DNA of 10,538 bases, from NCBI GenBank assembly GCA_007121055.1, contig SKMM01000148.1, forward strand, positions 1 through 10,538, written 5' to 3'. Origin of the DNA: Paracoccaceae bacterium. GTDB lineage: Bacteria; Pseudomonadota; Alphaproteobacteria; Rhodobacterales; Rhodobacteraceae. The notes beneath the pieces were generated by a model. The model saw only the letters and a program-made list of their open reading frames with translations, was not told the DNA's origin and did no database searches. Of the stretch, positions 5,649-10,538 are shown in pieces (the first letter of the stretch is position 1; every line of letters starts with the position of its first letter). The position numbers were made by a program, and so were the translations under genes.

Positions 5649-8069
5649 TCAGCCGCGCAGCGTGCCGCCGGTGGCCTTGGCGACCTTGTCGACGACCTTG
5701 GCGGCCACCGCCTCGATCTCGGCCTCGGTCAGGGTCTTGTCGCGGGGCTGCAGGCGCACGGTGATCGCCAGCGACTTGCGGCCCTCGCCCATCTGCGCCT
5801 CGGCCTTGGGGCCGGTGAACTCGTCGAAGACCTGCACACTCTCGATCAGCGCCTTGTCGGCACCCTGCGCGGCCGTCACCACCGCCTGCGCCTCGGTCCG
5901 GGCGTCGAGCACGAAGGCGAAGTCGCGCTCCACCGCCTGCAGGTCGGACGCCTGCAGCGCCGGCCGCGTGGGCGTGCGGGTCCGCGGGAAGGGGGCCGCG
6001 GCCAACGCCACGGTGAAGGCCACCGCGGGCCCCTTCACCCCCAGCGCCGCCAGCACGCGCGGGTGCACCTCGCCGAACTCCGCCAGCGTCAGCTTGGGGC
6101 CAAGCCGGATCGCGCCGCTGCGGCCGGGGTGCCAGCCCGCGCCCGTTTCGCGGAAGATCTGCGCCCGCGCCGGCGCGCCGATGGCCGCCAGCACCGCCTG
6201 CGCGTCGGCACGGGCGTCGAACACATCCACCGCCCGGCGGCTGCCATGGGGATCGCGGGGGGCGCTGTGGCCGATACGCAGGCCGGTGGCCACCAGCGCC
6301 TCCTCCCCCGGCTCGCCGCCGGCGAAGACGGGGCCGACCTCGAACAGCGCAAGGTCGGCAAAGCCGCGCGCCTGGTTGCGTGCGGCCGCGCGCAGAAGGC
6401 CCGGCAACAGATCGGGGCGCAGATGCGTCATCTCCGACGAGATCGGGTTGTCGAGCCGCACGGCCTCCGCCCCGCCGCCGAACAGCGCCGCTGCCTCCGC
6501 ATCGATAAAGCTGTAGGTCACGCATTCGTTGAACCCGAGCCCGGCCATGGTCCGCCGCGCCGCCCCCTCGCGCCGCTGCATCGGGGTCAGCACCGGGCGC
6601 GGGACGCCCGGGCTGGGCCGCGGCATGGGCCGACCCTGCAGCTTCGTCAGCGAGGCGATGCGGGCGACCTCCTCCACCAGATCGGCCTCGCCCAGGATGT
6701 CGGGCCGCCAGGAGGGCGGATGCGCCCGCCCCCCCTTCAGCCGGAAGCCCAGCGCCTCCAGCGTGCCGCGCTGCTCGGCCTCCGGAATGTCCATGCCCAC
6801 CAGCGACACCACCCGCGCGGGGTCGAAGGCATAGCTGCGCGCGGTGTCGGGCACGGCGCCGTCCTGCACCACCTCCGACGCCTCGCCGCCGCACAGCTCC
6901 AGGATCATGCGGGTTGCGGCCTCCAGCCCCGGCCCTGTGAAGGCCGGGTCCACGCCGCGCTCGAACCGGTAACGCGCGTCCGAGGTCACCTTCAGCGCCC
7001 GCCCCGTGGCGGCGATGGTGATCGGGTCCCAATAGGCACTCTCGAGGAACACGTCGGTGGTGGCCTCGGTCACCCCAGTGGGCGCGCCGCCCACAATCCC
7101 CGCGATGCTTTCGGGGCCCGCGTCGTCGGAAATCACCATCATCCCCGGCGCCAGCGTGTAGGCCTTGTCGTTGAGCGCCTCGAGCCGTTCGCCCCCGGCG
7201 GCCGGGTGGATGCGCAGGCCGCCCTTCACGAGCCCCGCGTCGAACACATGCAGGGGCCGGTTGCGGTCGAAGGTAAAGAAATTGGTGATGTCAACAAGCG
7301 CCGAGATCGGCCGCAGCCCGATCGCGCGCAGCCGTTGCTGCAACCACGCCGGCGAAGGGCCGTTCTTCACCCCCCGGATCAGCCGCCCCATGAACAGCGG
7401 ACAGCCCTTGTCCTTCAACGCCGGATCGATGCGCACGCCGATCGGGCAGGGAAAGGTGCCCGCCACCGGCGCGATCTCCTTGGGCTTCAGCCGGCCCAGC
7501 CCCCGGGCGGCCAGATCCCGCGCGATCCCCCGCACCCCCAGCGCATCGGGCCGGTTCGGCGTGACCTTGATGTAGATCATCGGATCGTTGAGGCCCGCCC
7601 AGTCGATGTAACGCACGCCCAGCGGCGCATCGGCGGGCAGGTCGATGATGCCGTCATGGTCGTCGGACAGCTCCAGTTCCCGCTCGGAGCACAGCATGCC
7701 GTTCGACTCGACCCCCCGGATCACGCCGGGCTTCAGGTCCACCCCGGTGCCGGGGATATGCGTGCCCACCGGCGCGAACACCCCCACCAGCCCGGTGCGC
7801 GCATTGGGCGCCCCGCAGACCACCTGCACCTCCTCGGACCTCCCCCCAGGGCCGTCGGGAAACACCTCCACCCGACACAGCCGCAGCCGGTCGGCGTCGG
7901 GGTGCTGCCGCGCCTCAATCACCCGGGCGATGGTGAACGCCCCCAGCCGCGCGGCGGGGTCGTCCACCTCCTCCACCTCCAGCCCCAGATCGGTGAGCGC
8001 GTCGAGGATCTGCGCCAGCGTCGCCTCGGTCTCCAGATGGTCCTTCAGCCAGGAGAGGGTGAATTTCAT
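5649..8069 (-). CDS. pheT: phenylalanyl-tRNA synthetase beta subunit
   Basis: This 806-residue protein is the normal length for bacterial PheT, which with PheS forms the alpha2-beta2 enzyme that charges tRNA-Phe in the cytoplasm. The order is complete: N-terminus MKFTLSWLKDHL; an EMAP/OB-type tRNA-binding domain (about 44-150) with HPDADRLRLCRV (56-67), CGAPN (85-89) and RGVESNGMLCSERELEL (118-134); the B3/B4 editing region with ALVDITNF; the B5 domain ending near SWRPDI; the catalytic-like core with GFNECVTYSFID and NPISSEMTHLRPDLLPGLL; and a C-terminal FDX-ACB anticodon-binding domain (about 710-805) with QAVERDFAFV and GEGRKSLAITVRLQP. No key segment is missing. The start at 8069 has GAGGAC a short way upstream. 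pheS is not adjacent; an ABC exporter remnant lies upstream instead, so pheT appears to have its own promoter or to be separated from pheS. Confidence 0.98.
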   Translation of the reverse strand: MKFTLSWLKDHLETEATLAQILDALTDLGLEVEEVDDPAARLGAFTIARVIEARQHPDADRLRLCRVEVFPDGPGGRSEEVQVVCGAPNARTGLVGVFAPVGTHIPGTGVDLKPGVIRGVESNGMLCSERELELSDDHDGIIDLPADAPLGVRYIDWAGLNDPMIYIKVTPNRPDALGVRGIARDLAARGLGRLKPKEIAPVAGTFPCPIGVRIDPALKDKGCPLFMGRLIRGVKNGPSPAWLQQRLRAIGLRPISALVDITNFFTFDRNRPLHVFDAGLVKGGLRIHPAAGGERLEALNDKAYTLAPGMMVISDDAGPESIAGIVGGAPTGVTEATTDVFLESAYWDPITIAATGRALKVTSDARYRFERGVDPAFTGPGLEAATRMILELCGGEASEVVQDGAVPDTARSYAFDPARVVSLVGMDIPEAEQRGTLEALGFRLKGGRAHPPSWRPDILGEADLVEEVARIASLTKLQGRPMPRPSPGVPRPVLTPMQRREGAARRTMAGLGFNECVTYSFIDAEAAALFGGGAEAVRLDNPISSEMTHLRPDLLPGLLRAAARNQARGFADLALFEVGPVFAGGEPGEEALVATGLRIGHSAPRDPHGSRRAVDVFDARADAQAVLAAIGAPARAQIFRETGAGWHPGRSGAIRLGPKLTLAEFGEVHPRVLAALGVKGPAVAFTVALAAAPFPRTRTPTRPALQASDLQAVERDFAFVLDARTEAQAVVTAAQGADKALIESVQVFDEFTGPKAEAQMGEGRKSLAITVRLQPRDKTLTEAEIEAVAAKVVDKVAKATGGTLRG

Positions 8070-8213
8070 CGCAAGCCGTCCTCGTGTCCGGGCGCCCGCC
8101 CCGGCGCCGCGCGCGGCTTAGCGCACCCCGCCGGGGTTGGAAAGCCGGGACCGGGCGGGCCGGGCCTGGCCATCGCACCCCTGGCCTCCGGGCGCCCTCC
8201 CCGCCGCATCGCC

Positions 8214-8540
8214 TCAATACGCCGCCAGCCGCCGCACCGCCCCGACCTGCGCATCGACCAGCGTCCGGAACGGGCAAGCAGATCGGGCAGGCGCCCCTCC
8301 TCCACCACCTGCCCGGCCTCCAGAAAGTAGACCCGGTCGGCGTTCAGGATGGTCGAGAGCCGATGCGCGATCACGATGGTGGTCACGCCCCGGCTGATCC
8401 GCTCCAGCGCGTCGCGCACCAGCATCTCGGACTGGCTGTCCAGCGCCGAGGTCGCCTCGTCAAACAGCAGGATGGATCAGCGCCCGCCGCAGCCGGATCG
8501 CCGCGCCATCGAACCGCTACGTCTGACGCGCCTCGCTCAC
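8214..8540 (-). pseudogene. ABC exporter (MsbA-like ATPase) remnant with large deletion, stop and frameshift
   Basis: From 8473 leftward the minus strand encodes ILLFDEATSALDSQSE, then VIAHRLSTILNADRVYFLEA and VVEEGRLPDLLARS: the Walker B, D-loop, H-loop and C-terminus of an exporter-type ABC ATPase (MsbA/lipid-flippase class). The end is frameshifted: after LLARS, the frame shifted by one base reads TLVDAQVGAVRRLAAY and stops at 8214, the expected kind of C-terminus, whereas the original frame runs on without homology. To the right of ILLFDE the sequence reads IRLRRALI, one base out of frame, preceded by an amber codon (8519-8517) and a short GTG-started stretch VSEARQT. No Walker A and no transmembrane domain are present, so well over 1 kb of a roughly 600-codon gene is missing. 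RALI may be the residue run normally just before Walker B, or the fused 5' end of the gene. Non-functional as an ATPase; position beside the acyltransferase fits a former lipid-export gene. Confidence 0.85.
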
Positions 8541-8608
8541 GCCTCGACCTCCTCGGGGTTCCCCCGCGCTTGCAGCGCCGCGCCCTCGGGGCGCAAATCC
8601 CCTGCCAT
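8537..8608 (-). CDS. possible 23-residue ORF upstream of the ABC remnant
   Basis: A short minus-strand frame reads from MAGDLRPEGAALQARG to EEVEA. It has GGGGGA with seven-base spacing before its ATG, and its TGA overlaps the GTG of the ABC remnant by four bases (GTGA), a typical translational-coupling arrangement. It lies just after the acyltransferase stop. It may be the leftover C-terminal end of a gene that once sat between the acyltransferase and the exporter, a leader peptide, or chance. No family is recognisable. Confidence 0.25.
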   Translation of the reverse strand: MAGDLRPEGAALQARGNPEEVEA

Positions 8609-8631
8609 GCGCAGTCCCCCGTGACCAGCAA

Positions 8632-9552
8632 TCAGACAGGCGCCTCCCGGCGGTGCGGGTCCTTCCAGCGGCGGTGAAACCACAGCCACTGCCCCATGTC
8701 TGCCCGCACCATCCGCTCCAGACTGTCATTGAGCGCTTGGGTCATCGCCACCGGGTCGCCATGCGCCAGCGGCGCCTCGGCCACCAGCTCGAAGCTGACC
8801 CCGTCGGGCAGGCGCCGACCGTACATCGGCAGGATCAGCGCGTCGTACTTCACCGCCATCTCCGCAGCCGACAGCGCGGTCCAGGCGGTCCGGCCGAAGA
8901 ATTGCAGCGGCGCGCCATGGGCCATGCGCTGGTCGATCAGCAGCCCCACCACGCCCCCCCCGCGCAGGAACTTCACCATCTCCGCGAGGCCCCGCCGACC
9001 CCGGGGAAACACCGGGCCGCTGATCGTCGCGATGGTCTCGGCGTAGATCGCGTTGTAGAAGCGGTTCTTCAGTGGCCGGTAGAGCCCACCCACCGCGATC
9101 CCCCGCGCCGCCAGCGCCGCCCGGGGTACGTCGTAATTTCCGAAATGCCCCGACACCAGGATCACCGGCCGCCCGGCGGCATGGGCGGCCTCCACCGCCG
9201 CCAGATGCTCGGCGCCGCGCACCCGCGCCGCCGCCGCCACCGCCCGGAACTCCGCGCCCGAATGCAGCTCCAGCAGCGTGCGCACCGCATTCACCGGCAC
9301 CTCGCGGGTGATCCGCCGCACCTCGACGCGGTCCATCCCGGGACAGACCAGTGCCAGATTGGCCCTAATCCGCGCATGGAACCCGCTCACTGGCCCGATC
9401 GCCCGGCCCACCAGCCAGCCCAGCCAGCGCACCCGCACCGGATAGCGCAGCCGCTGCGCCAGCCATAACAACGCCCGGATCGCCTGCGCCACCAGCCAGT
9501 CGCGCCTGTCCCGCATGTTCCGCGCCCGGCTCGGCATCACGCTGGCCCCCAT
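8632..9552 (-). CDS. lysophospholipid/lauroyl acyltransferase, HtrB-LpxL family
   Basis: This 306-residue protein belongs to the HtrB/LpxL (LABLAT) acyltransferase family, which transfers acyl chains to lipid A precursors or other lipids at the cytoplasmic face of the inner membrane. The catalytic HX4D motif is intact: His136 and Asp141 in SGHFGNYDVPR. Other family marks are LYRPLKNRFYNAIY (158-171), IDQRMAHGAPLQFFGR (206-221), TALSAAEMAVKYDALILPMYG, and the C-terminal WLWFHRRWK. A hydrophobic N-terminal stretch (AIRALLWLAQ, about 24-33) could anchor it in the membrane. The start at 9552 is chosen because GGGGAGG sits about eight bases upstream; starts at 9537 and 9516 are possible, and the last gives a more family-like N-terminus. 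The frame stays open to 9705, but those extra residues are low-complexity and unlike the family. The downstream neighbour is an ABC exporter remnant, so the lipid-processing context is partly decayed although this gene is intact. Substrate not determined. Confidence 0.93.
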   Translation of the reverse strand: MGASVMPSRARNMRDRRDWLVAQAIRALLWLAQRLRYPVRVRWLGWLVGRAIGPVSGFHARIRANLALVCPGMDRVEVRRITREVPVNAVRTLLELHSGAEFRAVAAAARVRGAEHLAAVEAAHAAGRPVILVSGHFGNYDVPRAALAARGIAVGGLYRPLKNRFYNAIYAETIATISGPVFPRGRRGLAEMVKFLRGGGVVGLLIDQRMAHGAPLQFFGRTAWTALSAAEMAVKYDALILPMYGRRLPDGVSFELVAEAPLAHGDPVAMTQALNDSLERMVRADMGQWLWFHRRWKDPHRREAPV

Positions 9553-9707
9553 CTCGCTGGCCTCCCCCGCGGACCCCGGCCTGCCCGGGCCCACTCCGCC
9601 CCGTCGCTTACTTCCCCCCGCCGACAGGGACAACCCGGCCGCCCTCCAGCCATCGCGCTTGCGGCGCCCGCAGCCGGACGCTACGGACGAAAGGGGCGCG
9701 CCCAATG

Positions 9708-9800
9708 GGCGTTGATGATGTGACCGCCCCCCGACGGCATCGATGTGCCAAGGTGGGTCTGCGAGGATCCACAGAGGGAAGCGGTCACATCATCAACGCC
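9708..9800. repeat. 93-bp element with perfect 20-bp terminal inverted repeats
   Basis: GGCGTTGATGATGTGACCGC at 9708-9727 is the exact reverse complement of 9781-9800. The pairing does not extend outward (9707 and 9801 are both G) or inward (9728 is C, 9780 is A). The 53-base interior shows no palindrome of its own. No target-site duplication is visible. The right end abuts the first recognisable codon of the glycosyltransferase remnant at 9801. The left end overlaps another small palindrome, GCCCAATGGGC (9700-9710), next to GGGCGCGCCC (9694-9703). Possible readings are a MITE-like miniature element, an insertion sequence collapsed to its two ends, or a transcript hairpin. I cannot name an insertion sequence with these ends. 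Confidence 0.7.
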
Positions 9801-10538
9801 GTGCGCACCAGCCATGCAGATTTCGAGTTGCTCATCGTCGATCACGGCTCGCGGGAGCCCGAAACGCAGGCCCATCTCGACGACATCACACGCAGCGACC
9901 CCCGCATGCGTGTCCTGCGTGACGACCGGTCGTTCAACTATTCCGCCCTCAACAACACCGCCGTGGCGCAATCCCACGGCGAGTTCGTCGTCCCAATGAA
10001 CAATCACATCGAGGCGCTCATCGAGGGCTGGCTGGCCGAGATGATCGCGCTGGCCCAGCGTCCGCGCGCAGGCTGTATCGGCGCCAAGCTCTACTCCCCT
10101 GATGGCCGGATCCGGCACGCGGGCGTCGTCATCGGAATGACGGGCGTGGCCGGACATGGCCACAAGCTTTTTCCCAAGATCCATGGCGGCTATGCTGGCT
10201 GCGTGAGGCTGCGCCAGAACCACAGCGCGCTCACCGGCGCCTGCCTGCTCGTGCGCCGCACGATCTAAGGCGAGGTCGGCGGACTCAACGAGACCGACCT
10301 CGCCCTGACCTTCAACGAAATCGACTTCTGCCTCAAGGTGCAGGCTGCGGGCCATGCCACTGCCTGGCCACCCTATGCCGAATTCATCCACCACGACTCC
10401 GTCTCGCGCAGGCAGGAGGACAGTCCCGAGAAGCAGGCGCGCTTCGAACGCGAGTGCGCCTGCATGTACGCGACCTGGAACACCCATGCCTTCAACGACC
10501 CGGCCTACGACGTCAATCGCAGCCTCGACTCCGACGAC
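9801..10538 (+). pseudogene. GT2 family glycosyltransferase remnant (5' truncated, in-frame stop, runs off window)
   Basis: The frame from 9801 reads RTSHADFELLIVDHGS, FNYSALNNTAVAQSHGEFVV, AGCIGAKLYSPDGRIRHAGVVIG, then TAA at 10266-10268, and continues in the same frame with EVGGLNETDLALTFNEIDFC and on to the window edge (90 more codons). This is the GT-A domain of a family 2 glycosyltransferase of the rhamnosyl/polysaccharide type, which adds sugars to envelope polysaccharides. The first beta strand and N-terminal nucleotide-sugar loop are missing; homology begins exactly at the edge of the inverted-repeat element. Motifs are altered: the usual DNGS is DHGS, and the NND that supplies the metal-binding aspartate is NNH in VPMNNHIE. 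A truncated 187-residue product could still be made from ATG 9705 (AAGGGG at 9691-9696), reading through the element, but it is unlikely to be active. The DHGS and NNH changes fit relaxed selection. Confidence 0.88.

Noticed and set aside
5059..7032. Minus-strand open frame of 657 codons within the pheT region and across tyrA
   Set aside because: It is a shifted reading of pheT and continues antisense to tyrA; the Gly/Ala/Arg-rich composition marks it as a shadow.
4518..8330. A plus-strand open frame of 1,270 codons
   Set aside because: It is antisense or out of frame to hisC, tyrA and pheT, all of which have clear homology. Its translation is dominated by Arg, Pro, His and Gly, as expected for a shadow frame in GC-rich DNA.
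9681..10487. Minus-strand open frame of 268 codons opposite the glycosyltransferase remnant
   Set aside because: The opposite strand has clear GT2 homology, and this frame shows no known motif.
1..10538. CRISPR arrays, tRNA or rRNA genes, phage genes, toxin-antitoxin pairs or a defence system
   Set aside because: No repeat-spacer pattern, RNA gene signature or relevant protein motif was found on either strand by reading.

Overview
The window is very GC-rich, with G or C at nearly every third codon position and tightly packed genes. The gene families and their grouping (AEC transporter with S-formylglutathione hydrolase, HisC with TyrA, a lipid A-type acyltransferase, a GT2 glycosyltransferase) suggest an alphaproteobacterium, most likely Rhodobacterales/Rhodobacteraceae. 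This is inferred from protein style and neighbourhood; there is no rRNA to confirm it. No tRNA, rRNA, CRISPR array, complete insertion sequence or complete mobile element was seen.

Layout. Positions 1-2206 (minus strand) hold a likely three-gene transcription unit read right to left: an AEC-family transporter, S-formylglutathione hydrolase (formaldehyde detoxification) and a DUF188/YaiI protein cut by the window edge. Positions 2207-2751 form a 545-base gap before a divergent TetR regulator. It contains one minus-strand frame that looks coding but is broken by two amber codons, a possible decayed gene. Positions 2752-5496 (plus strand) hold a TetR/AcrR regulator, then hisC and tyrA, which overlap by one base (TGATG). 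The pair covers a PLP-dependent aminotransferase used in histidine (and often aromatic amino acid) synthesis and the prephenate/arogenate dehydrogenase of tyrosine synthesis. A perfect hairpin follows tyrA in the convergent gap. Positions 5649-8069 (minus strand) hold full-length pheT, without pheS beside it.

From about 8200 to the right edge the region looks eroded. Upstream of pheT lies a small remnant of an ABC exporter: the Walker B, D-loop and H-loop part survives, but the transmembrane domain and Walker A are missing, and there is a stop and a frameshift. Next comes an intact HtrB/LpxL-type acyltransferase (minus strand). To its right, a 93-bp segment bounded by perfect 20-bp inverted repeats abuts a GT2 glycosyltransferase that has lost its 5' part, carries an in-frame TAA and has substitutions in its active-site motifs.

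The housekeeping genes (hisC, tyrA, pheT, fghA) are ordinary and intact. The unusual content is the set of decayed genes and the inverted-repeat element around the acyltransferase, which suggests that an envelope polysaccharide/lipid locus is being lost or rearranged. I did not find convincing evidence of a new biological system.
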